The position numbers were made by a program, and so were the translations under genes. Under the pieces are notes generated by a model. That model worked only from the letters and a program-made list of their open reading frames with translations, had not been told where the DNA came from and searched no databases. Positions 1 through 8,790 of a stretch of DNA of 64,000 bases are shown one piece after another (the stretch's first letter is position 1; each line of letters begins with the position of its first letter). Source of the DNA: Symsagittifera roscoffensis (taxonomy: Eukaryota; Xenacoelomorpha; Acoela; Convolutidae); contig NC_087063.1 of the NCBI RefSeq assembly GCF_963678635.1, positions 37,896,759 through 37,960,758 of the forward strand. Reading direction: 5' to 3'.

Positions 1-1
1 G

Positions 2-199
2 ACTGTCGACTTAGTGTATCCTGCAGAGATTCCGGCGAAATCTACGGATATGGTTGTATTATCCGTAACAAACATACAAAATGTGGAGGAAAGGATAGAC
101 GACTTAGAAGAATATCAGGAAAAACAGTATAAGGAAGACCAAAAAACCGAAATAGACGTCCACATAAAAAGAAAAGCAATACAAAAACTCGGTTATTGA
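2..199 (+). CDS. Open frame entering from the left edge, unidentified; possible end of an LTR-element protein
   Basis: The frame is open from the first bases of the window to a stop ending at 199, so no true start is visible and it may be the C-terminal end of a longer protein. The product is very rich in charged residues, with a Glu/Lys-rich stretch (EERIDDLEEYQEKQYKEDQK) that could form a short helix or coiled coil. I recognise no catalytic motif. About 80 bp after the stop comes a purine tract followed by a TGT start, the usual arrangement between the last open frame of an LTR retroelement and its 3' LTR. That context is the only reason to suggest a retroelement origin. It could equally be a chance open frame or a host exon end. 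Confidence 0.25.
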   Translation, partial: TVDLVYPAEIPAKSTDMVVLSVTNIQNVEERIDDLEEYQEKQYKEDQKTEIDVHIKRKAIQKLGY

Positions 200-275
200 T
201 CTAAGGGGACGTAATACTCCGGTCCTAAGGGGTACTAAAACTCTATTTTTTGTTTGAGCAATTTGATTTTTATTT

Positions 276-505
276 CGCGAGGGGGAATGTCATCCGGTCT
301 GATTGGCAAAGTATTACATATAAAAATAATATATCGTTAAGCTCACTGCGTTGAGCTGGACGATTGACCTTGAATGTGGTTTCAACGAAAATTCTAAGTT
401 ATATCGTTTGCAACTTAACGAAAGAGTTTACAAACCAGTTGTCTTATTTGTGCTCTCAGATATAATCATTATTAGTTCACCAATCCGTCGGATTCGAGAA
501 TAACA
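276..505 (+). mobile_element. Candidate polypurine tract and 3' LTR of an LTR retroelement (fossil)
   Basis: A purine tract (gcgagggggaa, about 277-287) is followed directly by TGT at 288, and a segment ending in ACA at 505 closes a TGT...ACA interval of 218 bp. It contains a TATA-like box (tataaaa, about 319-325). Polypurine tract plus TGT is the standard left border of a 3' LTR. The right border is a guess, because no second LTR copy lies in the window to compare with. The segment abuts the Polinton remains that begin just to its right, so it may be an insertion into that older element. Family (Ty3/Gypsy or other) is not resolvable here. Confidence 0.35.
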
Positions 506-509
506 TTGT

Positions 510-790
510 ACCAAAAAATGGGGTTTCTCGTTGTGCTGCCTCTGCTAATACCATTATCATTTTTAGCATTACACTGAAAACCTTGATGCTAAAAGCTCCA
601 AGCGAGCTCATTGAGGATCAATGAGTTTGTTTCGATCTCATAAAACTTCAAACTCCAGCATGGGACCATCATTTGAACAAGATGGACCAATTTTTTGAGT
701 GAATGCATTTTCAAATGAACCGAGTAGAGGAGGCTTTTCCAAATAACTATAATGAGCTCTGAGTTGCTTCATTTGGTAGAAACTACCACT
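510..790 (-). pseudogene. Possible N-terminal remains of a Polinton major capsid protein
   Basis: One minus-strand reading of about 670-740 gives a short peptide containing FENAFTQKIGPS and, further on, GPMLEFEV. Polinton double-jelly-roll capsid proteins begin with a short acidic/aromatic segment followed by a stretch of the type 'gPieFev'. The position is right: it follows the small virion-type protein in the same direction. The resemblance is brief and could be chance. The element is a fossil and nothing intact remains. The plus-strand open frame at 752-949 overlaps this region and has no recognisable features beyond a hydrophobic stretch. Confidence 0.27.
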
Positions 791-1200
791 TCGGTGAAAA
801 AAAATTGGAGCGACTTCTCAGTGAAGTTCTTTTCATTGAAATTGAAAGTTTTGTTTTTGTTTTCACTGTTTTTTGCCGTCTTCATTTTTCTGATCTTACG
901 GCTTCTGTTGCGTTCAGCTCAGTTTTTGCTTTTTGACTGTGTTTTTTGACTGTGATTTTCAAGGCTTGTTTTGGCGTTTTATTTTTTGTTGCTATATCTT
1001 TTAATTGGGGTGCTGCTTTGAACAAGTAGTTTTTTTCAAATGAGTTATGCTGCTGGTGATATAAGTTTCCGAGATACCGAAACTGCTACTCGTCCAACAC
1101 CCATAGTCAGAGCAATAAAACCACTACCCCGCTGTCAGTAATGTCCTGAGAAGAGACGCATGGTCGCTTTGATTAGGATAGCCATAATCTTAACCAGAAA
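770..1200 (-). pseudogene. Remains of a Polinton small glycine-rich/basic virion-type protein
   Basis: Minus-strand reading of about 1,040-1,150 gives RGSGF and MGVGR close together. Reading of about 900-1,000 gives KNKTPKQALKITVKK. Small Polinton proteins encoded next to the capsid genes typically show a glycine-rich 'GxGxG' region near the N-terminus, then a segment of the type 'G.n.KqAlk.r.k' followed by a basic tail. The order of these hallmarks and the position between penton-like and major-capsid-like remains agree with that family. In virions such proteins are thought to be minor or penton-associated components. The copy is broken. Confidence rests on two short matches plus context. 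Confidence 0.42.
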
Positions 1201-1224
1201 ACTTTTAATTTTTTAAACAAAAAC

Positions 1225-1424
1225 NNNNNNNNNNNNNNNNNNNNNNNNNNNNNNNNNNNNNNNNNNNNNNNNNNNNNNNNNNNNNNNNNNNNNNNNNNNN
1301 NNNNNNNNNNNNNNNNNNNNNNNNNNNNNNNNNNNNNNNNNNNNNNNNNNNNNNNNNNNNNNNNNNNNNNNNNNNNNNNNNNNNNNNNNNNNNNNNNNNN
1401 NNNNNNNNNNNNNNNNNNNNNNNN
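1225..1424. other. Assembly gap of 200 Ns
   Basis: The run is exactly 200 Ns long, a conventional placeholder length, so the true distance is unknown. It lies inside the Polinton fossil between the penton-like remains and the small virion-type protein. The two sides agree in strand and element, so the scaffold join is plausible. Confidence 0.99.
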
Positions 1425-1429
1425 CCGGT

Positions 1430-2165
1430 TTCTGTTTGAAGATTTACCGCATTGCTATGGATGTTATTTAAAGGCGTTTGTATAATCTATATTGGTAATA
1501 ACTTTCCGATTATTTGGTTCAATGCTGCAAGCGTAACCGTTTCTTACTAGTCGATTAGTATCAATGACTCTAAGCGACCCTGCTTTGATGTCAACCATAA
1601 TCTGATAACGAAATTTGTCCAAGTAGAATAACATCATTTGGGTTCCAGCAGAGATATGAAAAGGTTTATCGGAGATGAGGTTTTGTGAAGTGAGAGTGCT
1701 ATGACTTTATAGCCGATATGGTAGCCCGTTCCATCTCTTATACCTTTGAAACCAAAAAAACTACGAACTTGTGGCTTTCAAAGGTTATGCCTTCCCAATA
1801 ACCTATTCGTGTTGAAAAATGTTTGGTAATGGGATCGTTGCTATAACTGAAACTATCAAGATCAATCTTCCGATTGATTTCGATGAATAATTTCTCAATT
1901 TCGTCATATTCATTTTTTGTGGTTTCTTTTTTCTCTTCATCATATGTTCTCGATATTTCATATTTGTCATTTTAAGGCTAGCTTTATATCTTTCTTTTTT
2001 TAAATACCCTATTTTGGTATCCGTAACGTTGTTAATTTGATTGAGAAACATTATTTTTGTCAATGCAACTATCCATTCACCTTGTAGATCGTTATCTTCG
2101 CTTAACAGATTTCTAAAGTTCGCTTGCGAGTTGTCTATGAAAATTTTCATTGAAATTGATGACAC
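1430..2165 (-). pseudogene. Polinton penton-like minor capsid protein, fossil
   Basis: The N-terminal part (minus strand, 2,165 down to about 1,990) reads MKIFIDNSQANF and then LQGEWIVALTKIMF. The pattern 'L.GeWevaLteI.yp' about 30 residues from the start is the hallmark of a large family of uncharacterised metazoan proteins carried by Polintons and thought to be single-jelly-roll minor capsid (penton) proteins. Near 1,640-1,560 another reading gives MMLFYLDKFRYQIMVD, matching the family's C-terminal 'lFvYcdii.yQivgd' region, followed by a leucine/arginine stretch of the expected type. The start is probably the Met at the sixth residue of the open frame rather than its first. The copy is broken but both ends of the family are recognisable. 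It lies directly after the integrase remains on the same strand. Confidence 0.55.
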
Positions 2166-2219
2166 GAAAATAATGGTAAATGAATTTTGTCAAAAGATGT
2201 CACACATTGTTTAGTTGAT

Positions 2220-3000
2220 CCTTTCTTTTTCAATACCCTGATTAGTTCGAGCTCATAAAAATTACCCTCTTTTGGTTTTTTTTGGTGTCGATGAGATTAT
2301 AAGTTGATGGTTTCTTGTCGGTACCTAAAATACCTCAGAAACTTCGTCAGTGAATGATTTTTTATATCCTTTTCCGAAACGACTCTCAGTTTTTCTATTC
2401 ACAAAATCACCATTGTGGAGCTTTCATTGGCGAACTAGTTTCAGCGATCGTTCCACTCCTAATGAAATGAGACCTAGAACGTTCTTTCTGGTAACCTCAT
2501 ACGCGGTTTGTTCTCGAATTAATTTTGTTGAGAAAATCTTGAAGCTTATCGATGTATGAGTAGGTCCAAGTTTCCTACAAAGACTTGTAAATCAAACCTT
2601 TTACTGATCGAATGTTCCGCTCCACGAAAACTTTTTTTGTCACTCTCAGTTGTATATGTTTCATGCCCTTTTTCTCACATAAAATAACTTTCCTACATGA
2701 AATAATGCTTCATCCTACAAAACCATTATCAGAATCTCCTTGATTGTGAACTGTCATTAGAAACTGAACATTCTGCGTGTCTGCAGTAGTTTCGTACCAA
2801 AACCAAGATCTCAGTCAACATTATCTCGCTGAGGTTGTATGCAAAATAAAATTCCTCAGTATCAAGATTTTTGCAATACAAACTGGTGAGAATGCGGTTC
2901 AACCTTCTTCGAAGTTCTGTGCGGTTTTTGCTCTCTGCAGCTTGGTCGAGTTTCTTCTCTGAGCATACTCTCTAAGGTAAAACAGTCAGTCAAGTCTTTG
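2220..3000 (-). pseudogene. Polinton-type retroviral-like integrase, fossil
   Basis: Three hallmarks appear in order on the minus strand. Near 2,620-2,575 the reading VERNIRSVKGLIYK matches the 'vERfnRtlK.riyry' segment that carries the catalytic Glu of DDE integrases. Just after it, near 2,570-2,520, SYIDKLQDFLNKINSRTNR matches 'yiDvLqdlv..YN.syHrsI'. Near 2,390-2,340, RFGKGYKKSFTDEV matches the 'F.KGYlpnwteEvf.V' C-terminal chromodomain-like region, and NFYELELIRV near 2,260-2,230 matches its closing 'G.FYeeELqkv'. This arrangement is typical of Polinton integrases and their relatives, which insert element DNA into the host genome. The N-terminal limit is uncertain. The copy is broken. The plus-strand open frames at 2,350-2,559 and 2,777-2,962 are shadows. 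Confidence 0.68.
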
Positions 3001-3401
3001 GCTCTTCAGTTTTTGAAAGGTAAACTATAAAAAACCCAATACTGCGCATCAGAGCAAAGCAGCAGTTATGTTATGAAGACTTTGTTAAGATCGTTGTTGG
3101 TGTTAAATTATCTAAAATTTGAAGGTGATGGTAGTTGTTATCAGTAGGAAAACTAAACATAACAATTATACAATTCAGTAGGGATAAAAAAAAAACTGTT
3201 CACATGATTCCACCTTTGGTAACTTTTTATCAAACAGAGCGTCGATATAAACAGAATCGCAATCTTGGAACAAGATTTGTTAAAATCAAGAGAAATTATA
3301 ATGGTTGACATATTGTGATATTTGATTAAAGTAAACGTTTAACACACAGACATCATTACATTTAGAAATACTTCTGAACCAGTTTAAATTTTTTCTTTAA
3401 A
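3001..3401. other. Non-coding stretch without a recognised gene
   Basis: AT-rich DNA with homopolymer A runs and no open frame of useful length. One plus-strand octet near 3,122-3,145 (FEGDGSCY) resembles the start of an OTU protease motif but nothing around it supports a domain. The segment separates the Polinton remains from the first R1 repeat and may contain the unresolved right end of the Polinton. Confidence 0.5.
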
Positions 3402-3981
3402 ATTTTTGCAAAGAGATATAAGTTCGATGATTATTCAGCTCCTCAAATAAAATTTGGCCAATGAGGGGCTCAAATTCCTGAGAAAAAGGATCTCCCCCTT
3501 TAATCCACCCCTGTTTTCGTTCCGATCATTTGAAAAAAAAAACTGAGGAACATTGTGTTTGGGTGGCTTTTATTTTTTTATTCTTTTTTCAATTTGTGTT
3601 CAAGCAAAATCGGGTACCAAGTACTCATTGAACTGGGCTTGAACCACACTAAAAGATTCGAACCACACTAAAAGAATTTCGAAAAAATTCCCAGTGTCGG
3701 AAAAAGCAGTATGATAATTTCGAGCAATTGTAGCGAGCGAGCAGGCTTATTTATGCTTAATTTATGCCGCATAAAATAACATATTTTTGCTGAATCAGAG
3801 TTTTACTTGGGCAAGGTAATTATTGGGGTTTTTAAAAGCAATTATGAGAATCAAAAGTCCATACACATTTTTATCTCAGAACGCAGAAAAAAATACGCTA
3901 ATTTCAAATGATAATTTTTGATTATGGTCGCAACTTTCTGTGCTACTTGAGCGGTAACTGGCTACTCTCGGTTAGTATACT
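3402..3981. repeat. Dispersed repeat R1, copy 1
   Basis: The segment from a 'gcaaagagatataagttcgatgattattcag' type start to 'gttagtata' is recognisably the same as 6,075-6,677, and its first 330 bp also match 5,743-6,074. Shared landmarks are the 'cctgagaaaa' plus C-rich block, 'gctgaggaacattgt', 'caatttgtgttc', 'gcaaaatcg.gtacca', 'gattcgaaccacat', 'cgagcaatt.tagcgagcg' and 'gttttacttgg'. A 19-bp unit (gaaccacactaaaagattc) is duplicated at 3,641-3,678. All copies are in the same orientation. With copies 2 and 3 it flanks the Gypsy pol fragment, so R1 could be an LTR or part of one, but no clean TG...CA ends or primer-binding site were seen. Confidence 0.8.
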
Positions 3982-4099
3982 TATTATTTAATTTATCAAT
4001 GCTTTATTCAAACGAACCAATTTCAGAAAGCATCATTTCAATTTACAAATCAATTCTCAATTTACAAATTCAGTTTTATATGACGTATTCTTGGTGAAG

Positions 4100-4310
4100 T
4101 TTTGCTTGTGGTCGAGACTTTGTTTCGACCGACTCGACTTTTTGTTTCGGCTTTGTGCTCAACTTTATGTTTCGACCGACCCAACTTTATGTTTTGACTT
4201 TAAAATCGACCACAAGACCTTTTCGACTATGGATTTTCGGTCGGAGTCTGACTCTGACATTTGTTCGACCCGCCTCGTTCGAAACAAAAATCGCAGAACT
4301 CGAGCAGGGT
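4100..4310. repeat. TCGAC-rich degenerate minisatellite, left copy
   Basis: Repeated 'tttcgaccgactcgactttttgtttcgg'-like words occur every 10-45 bp (cut here into short motifs: tttcgacc, gactcgac, caactttatg). The same words recur at 7,130-7,460. Three overlapping open frames on both strands here are products of the low-complexity repeat and are not genes. It lies about 120 bp beyond R1 copy 1, just as the larger TCGAC tract lies beyond R1 copy 3. Confidence 0.65.
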
Positions 4311-4779
4311 AACTATCATAAAAACAAACCGGTACTAACTCAACCGGTGCTTCACTGGTCAACTCTTTATAATGATCTGTCCACGTTGTAGTGCTCCTTT
4401 TAGAAATTATTTAGCAAACATGCGGGTATTTGAATAAGAATATTCCCATCAAGTATTGTTGCGTTTAAAGTCAAATAAATGCAATCTGATAGCTCTGAAG
4501 CTGTTGAGAATGTTTTAGTCATAAACTTACAGAATAGAAAAAATGATAGATATGCGAACTTATGACATGAAGAAAATGGTGGTCGTAATTCTTTATACAG
4601 TTTTCAAAAAGTATGGAAAAATTGTTTGATTATGTTTTTAAAACCAGATAGCTAGATTTTTTAATAATGCATTATGAGTTAGCAGCTGATTTCTTGATAA
4701 TGGGAAAACGTGATAAAAAATGAGATTGACAAATAATCAAAGGAACAATTGGTAGTAGTCTAACATAGAGAGTGTTGGT
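4311..4779. other. Non-coding stretch next to the Gypsy fragment
   Basis: No open frame or motif recognised on either strand. Given the minus-strand Gypsy integrase to its right, this would be the 3' untranslated or post-integrase part of that element if the element extends to the left. A purine-rich minus-strand stretch (aaaaggagca, near 4,390-4,400) could be a polypurine tract but is not convincing alone. Confidence 0.4.
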
Positions 4780-5735
4780 TGTTTTTTCTGCTAATCCATT
4801 TGCTCTTGGGTGGTAGAAGGGTGACTCCATTTTTTGTAGTTTTCTGAGATTTTCACCATGCTATGAAGTCATTGCTCACTAATTCGGTTCGGTTGTCAGA
4901 GTTTTTGGAACTCCAATTCTTAAAACGATTTCGCAAACACATCGTGACAGTTACAGTAAATCTGCCACTTATCGGGAATGCTTCGATCCAGCCAACTCTT
5001 AGTCAACGGCAAACAATACAAGTTCTGCTATGTGATATGTCCCCATTCCATTAAGATATTTCCCGTGCTTCCGCTTCTGGTCACTTGAATTTTGTTTACC
5101 AACGAATGGTCTGTTTTTTGACAGATTTTGCAACTTGAGACAAATCGCTCCACGTCTGGTGAAAGCCAGACCACCGAGCAACTATTCTCAGAGTTTTTCT
5201 GTTGCTTGTCTTCGACATGCATCTTATGAGTATCGTCCATATTTTGTCATCTGGATCTCCGCGGTATGAAAGAAACAGCAACGTAGTAGATGATGTCCTT
5301 AAGTAATGCTTTTCTGACCATGTTTCAGCTTCCTTCATGATATGTGATTAAACTTAGTTCCAATCACTGCTTTGAATGCTTTTGGTATCTCGTCTTTCGG
5401 TATTCTCCTCTTTTGGAAACCCGTCATTGTAATAGACTATCTGGTATTCTAGCTGATGTTGTTTTCGATATCTATCTTTCAGGTGCAAAGAGGTACTTGA
5501 AGAGATTGTGATAGTTTTGTAGAGTGAATTGCGCCCAAATGAAAACTGTTTCAGGCGTGTCACCACAAACACTGTTGCCAAAACTTCTCTTTCTACGTTG
5601 GGGGAGTTGCACTCAGTTACTGACAGCTTCTTCGAATTGTAGATCATTGGATGTCCCTCCGTTAATGAACCCCGCCAAATGCCTGCTCTGAAGCTTCGTT
5701 TGTCACTGCCGCCGGGTAACGGGTTTGCACGAATG
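4780..5735 (-). mobile_element. Ty3/Gypsy retrotransposon pol fragment (RNase H and integrase), fossil
   Basis: In minus-strand order, 5,647-5,500 reads YNSKKLSVTECNSPNVEREV and then LATVFVVTRLKQF, the RNase H pattern 'ySrkLs.tE.nysniErE.LAvvfav.rlrqfl'. Near 5,150-5,100 the reading VERFVSSCKICQKT matches the HHCC zinc-binding end of the integrase ('die.yv..C..Cq..k'). Near 4,920-4,890, RIGVPKTL, and near 4,830-4,790, YHPRANGLAEKT, match the catalytic core patterns 'rfGvPktlvsDnG' and 'yhPqaNGlaEr', the latter with the catalytic Glu. Order and strand agree with a Gypsy pol. Gag, protease and reverse transcriptase are not seen. The fragment is broken several times over and is clearly non-functional. 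It sits between R1 repeats in direct orientation. The overlapping short open frames are pieces or shadows of this fragment. Confidence 0.82.
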
Positions 5736-5742
5736 TTTTGAA

Positions 5743-6074
5743 AGTTTTATACAAAGAGTTTTAAGTTCGATGATTATTCAGATCCTCACATAGCCTCTGG
5801 TCGGCGATGGACACAAATCCCTGAGAAAAGATTCTCCCCCCTCTTATCCGCCACTGTTCGTGTGTTGATATTTTGAGAAAAGCTGAGGAACATTGTATTT
5901 GGGAGAATTTCATTTTTTCTTTTTTCAATTTGTGTTCCACGCAAAATCGTGTACCAATTAATCATTGAACTGGGTTTAGTGTTATATCAGCAAGTTTTCT
6001 TTTCAGTCTTGATTCGAACCACATTAAAAGAATTTCGATAAAAACCCCAATGTCGAGAAAAACCGGCCTGATAA
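5743..6074. repeat. Dispersed repeat R1, copy 2 (short form)
   Basis: Starts with agttttatacaaagagtt at 5,743 and matches 6,075-6,410 almost base for base, giving a tandem period of 332 bp. It lacks the second half of R1 present in copies 1 and 3. The tandem pair is much more alike than either is to copy 1, so this duplication is recent compared with the spread of R1. Confidence 0.88.
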
Positions 6075-6677
6075 TAGTTTTATACAAAGAGTTTTAAGTT
6101 CAATGAGTATTCAGATCCTCACATAGCCTCTGGCCGGCGATTGACACAAATCCCTGAGAAAAGATTCTCCCCTCTTATCCGCCACTGTTCGTGTGTTGAT
6201 ATTTTGAGAAAAGCTGAGGAACATTGTATTTGGGAGGTTTTCTTTTTTCTTTTTTCAATTTGTGTTCCACGCAAAATCGTGTACCAAGTAATCATTGAAC
6301 TGGGTATAGTGTTATATCCTCAAGTTTTTTTTTCAGTCTTGATTCGAACCACATTAAATAAATTTCAAAAAAAATCCCAATGTCGAGAAAAACCGGCTTG
6401 ATAATTTCGAGCAATTCTAGCGAGCGAGCAGGTTTATTTGTGATTAATTTGAGTTGTATACATTAAGATAACTTTGCTGAATTGGGGTTTTACTTGGATA
6501 TAGGTAGTTTTTGGAGCGTTTTAAAGCCAAATTTGGAATCAAAATTCCCTACACTTTTTTGATCACACAACGTAGAAAAAAAAGACGCTTATTTCAACTG
6601 ATTTTTTAATGACTATTCTCTGTTATTCTACTTTTAAATGAAACATCAACCAAGTAGCTATTCTCTGTTAGTATACT
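6075..6677. repeat. Dispersed repeat R1, copy 3 (long form)
   Basis: Starts with agttttatacaaagagtt at 6,075, follows copy 2 directly and continues through the second half shared with copy 1 (cgagcaattctagcgagcg, gttttacttgg, ttagtatac). Near its right end a unit of about 45 bp is duplicated (ctattctctgtta at 6,613 and again at 6,658, each followed by tacttttaaatgaaaca). Open frames at 6,141-6,401 and 6,606-6,839 fall in the repeat and show no protein features. Confidence 0.82.
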
Positions 6678-6884
6678 TTTAAATGAAACATTAACGATCA
6701 AAGAAGCAGCCAAAACCTTATTTTTTGTCCAAAAACAACTCAGAATAACTGATTGGCTTTTTAAAACTTGACCGCAAACTTCAATGTGCATTCGATATGT
6801 CGGCTGGTAAAAAATCATGCAAGAAAAATAATCTTCCATTTTTTTTAACTTCTAGTGATTGCATCATACTTGTGATTCAGAAAC

Positions 6885-7080
6885 AGATTGTCCGTTTTCG
6901 ACTTTGTTCGACTTTACCGGACATTGTTCGACTTTCTTCGACTTTGTTCGACTTTGCTCGACTTCGTTCGAATATACTGGACATTGTTCGACTTTGTTAG
7001 TTTTTGTTCGACTTTGTTCGACTTTACCGGACATTGCTCGTCTTTGTTCGACTTTGTTCGACTTTATCGGGAATTAGCAG
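6885..7080. repeat. TTCGACTTTG minisatellite with nested spacer
   Basis: A 10-bp unit, ttcgactttg, is repeated about 14 times. Every two to five units a spacer of the type accggacattg interrupts it (near 6,918, 6,976 and 7,026, and a partial one near 7,067), so a higher-order pattern sits on top of the 10-bp period. Three overlapping plus-strand open frames (FDFVRLCSTL-type products) are translations of this repeat. Confidence 0.88.
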
Positions 7081-7129
7081 AAGAGTTGAGTTGTTGGACT
7101 TACGTTTCAATGAAACAGATCAAAAATGG

Positions 7130-7460
7130 CTGTTTCGATCGGTTTTTTTAAAAATGGTTTTGTTTTGACCGACTTGACCTAATTTTGCTATTTTTTGACC
7201 GACTTGATTGAAGAAAAAATGGCTTCAATTGTGATTGTTTTGAGCTAACTATGTTGCGACCGACTCGAAGCTGGTTATGTTTCGACCAGTTCGACCAGAG
7301 GATAAAGTGTTCGACTAAGTTTGAAGCGAGCCAATTAGTATTGAACGGACTCAACCGAATGAATTTTTGATCGACCGCAGCCCATTATATTTTGAATGCG
7401 TCGAAGAAATCAACAGTGTTTCGACCGTCTCAACTAAACGAAAATATTTTCAGTGTAATC
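7130..7460. repeat. Degenerate TCGACC/GACTCGAC-rich tract
   Basis: Looser continuation of the preceding minisatellite. Words such as tttgaccgacttga, gcgaccgactcgaa, tttcgaccagttcgacc and tttcgaccgtctcaac recur every 25-45 bp. It resembles 4,100-4,310. No protein features are seen in the open frame on the minus strand at 7,148-7,354. Confidence 0.6.
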
Positions 7461-7530
7461 GACGCAATTGAGTTTAGAAAAAAAGTTCTCAAAATTTCTG
7501 TTAAATGAATCAATCAGAGTTGAAAATGTG

Positions 7531-7770
7531 GACTTTCAAGACTTTCGCGACCGAGGTGGAGACAACGCGACTTTCCAGACCGAGGCGGAGGCGGCGCGAC
7601 CAATAATCATTTTATCGCGACCGTAAAGGAAGCAGCGCGACTTTCGCGTTCAGAGTGGAGACGGCGCGACTTTCCAGAAGAAGGAAGAGACGGCGCAATT
7701 TTCCAGGCTAAGGCAGAGTCAGCGCGCCTTTCTAGTACAAGGCGGCGGCGGCGGTGGATTTTCCTAACGC
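7531..7770. repeat. GC-rich GCGCGACTTTCC minisatellite island
   Basis: About six or seven degenerate units of 30-45 bp, each with gcgcgactttcc or gcgaccgag followed by a purine-rich part (gaggcggaggcgg, gagtggagacgg, gaaggaagagacgg). It ends in a (ggc)n-like run near 7,742-7,755. This is the only strongly GC- and CpG-rich segment in an AT-rich window. No open frame covers it convincingly. Confidence 0.75.
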
Positions 7771-7779
7771 TTATCTCTT

Positions 7780-8790
7780 TAGCTGCTCTTACTTTCGTGG
7801 ATTCACAAATTTGAACCTATTCTCAGTGCAATTAAAACACGCATAATGAAATTAATGGAGACTGAACACACGTTCTCGTAGTTTCCTAATTTATTAGCTG
7901 CACCAAATGCTTTTGAATTTGTAATTAAAACGTTATAAGTAACTGGCTAAAAGAGGAAATAATGACCAAATGATAATAATAACCAAAAGTTATTGAAAAC
8001 AGTCTCGATATGAATTTTTCTTCAAATCAATTTCTTTAAAAAAAACAACCCAGTTGAAATTCTGAGTGTATTTGTATCTCATACAGGGCTCCGAGTTCTG
8101 GAACACATGTATCTGGTTCTCATAATTTGACTTATATCCATATATGCGTTTGTGGGTCTCCTTGGAAGCGACCCTGTCTTCAGTGTAATCAACCTCAACT
8201 AATAGGATTTAACAAAATCGAACCTGAGAGTTCATTTTCACCGTACAGTTTTCAATAGCAACAAATTTTTTTAAACTAGTAATCATAACGTTGCATTTAC
8301 GTGGCTAATGGAAGTAATTATGACCAAATGACCAAAAATAGTTTTTAATTCAAGTAAAGTTTAATCATCAGTTTCGTTGTTTGATAACCAACCAAAAAAC
8401 TCAATTGAATGCAGGAAGGCATTGGATAATCATACACAGCGCCCAGTTCTATAGCACAAACAATTATTTTTGATATTTTTTGGACCTATCTCTATAGCTG
8501 ATTGTATTTTCATGGGTTCATTATAATTGACCATATCGTTGGTTCAATCGGAACACATCAAAAAGAGCTCATCATATTAAACTTCAGAGCTCGGTAATAG
8601 CCGCCCTTTATTAGCTGGGATAAATGCCTTTGAGCTACTAATGGAAACGTCGTTACAATGATCTGGCTAATGGGAGAAAACTATGACCAACTGATAATTA
8701 TATTCAATGGCAAAGGAACGTTGTTTTTGTGTATTGCCTGCGTCGAACTAATACCATCTGAAAACCCTCAGTTGGAGTTCGTTGCAAAGA
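7780..8790. repeat. Three old copies of a tandem repeat with a period of about 360 bp
   Basis: The landmark tgaccaaatg/tgaccaactg falls at 7,963, 8,321 and 8,683, giving spacings of 358 and 362. Around it, each copy keeps ttattagctg (or a trace), a 'cttttgaattt/ctttgagcta' segment, 'aacgtt', 'ggctaa.gg' and 'tgaccaa'. A second landmark, agttct, recurs at 8,094 and 8,445. The copies are strongly diverged from one another. I see no clear similarity to the main satellite monomer, although the period is the same. No gene is evident in the stretch. Confidence 0.68.

Larger units (their letters stand above)
510..3000 (-). mobile_element. Polinton (Maverick) fossil, partial and broken
   Basis: At least two and probably four Polinton-type genes are recognisable, all on the minus strand: integrase (about 3,000-2,220), penton-like minor capsid protein (2,165-1,430), a small glycine-rich/basic virion-type protein (about 1,200-770) and possibly the start of the major capsid protein (about 790-510). 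Clustering of structural genes with a retroviral-type integrase is characteristic of Polintons. DNA polymerase, packaging ATPase and protease are not seen. The element is broken, with many breaks spread through all the parts, which suggests an old insertion. Its terminal inverted repeats are not visible. The 200-N gap lies inside it, and an LTR-like segment bounds it on the left. Confidence 0.6.

Noticed and set aside
752-949. Plus-strand open frame with a hydrophobic stretch (possible membrane protein)
   Set aside because: It lies antisense to the Polinton-like remains, and the hydrophobic run comes from T-rich DNA complementary to a lysine-rich minus-strand reading.
3115-3150. Possible OTU-protease motif (FEGDGSCY) on the plus strand
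   Set aside because: Only eight residues match, with no supporting sequence on either side.
4091-4391. Three overlapping open frames on both strands
   Set aside because: All fall in a TCGAC-rich low-complexity tract and show no protein features.
6859-7151. Plus-strand open frames rich in FDFVRLCSTL repeats
   Set aside because: Direct translation of the 10-bp TTCGACTTTG minisatellite.
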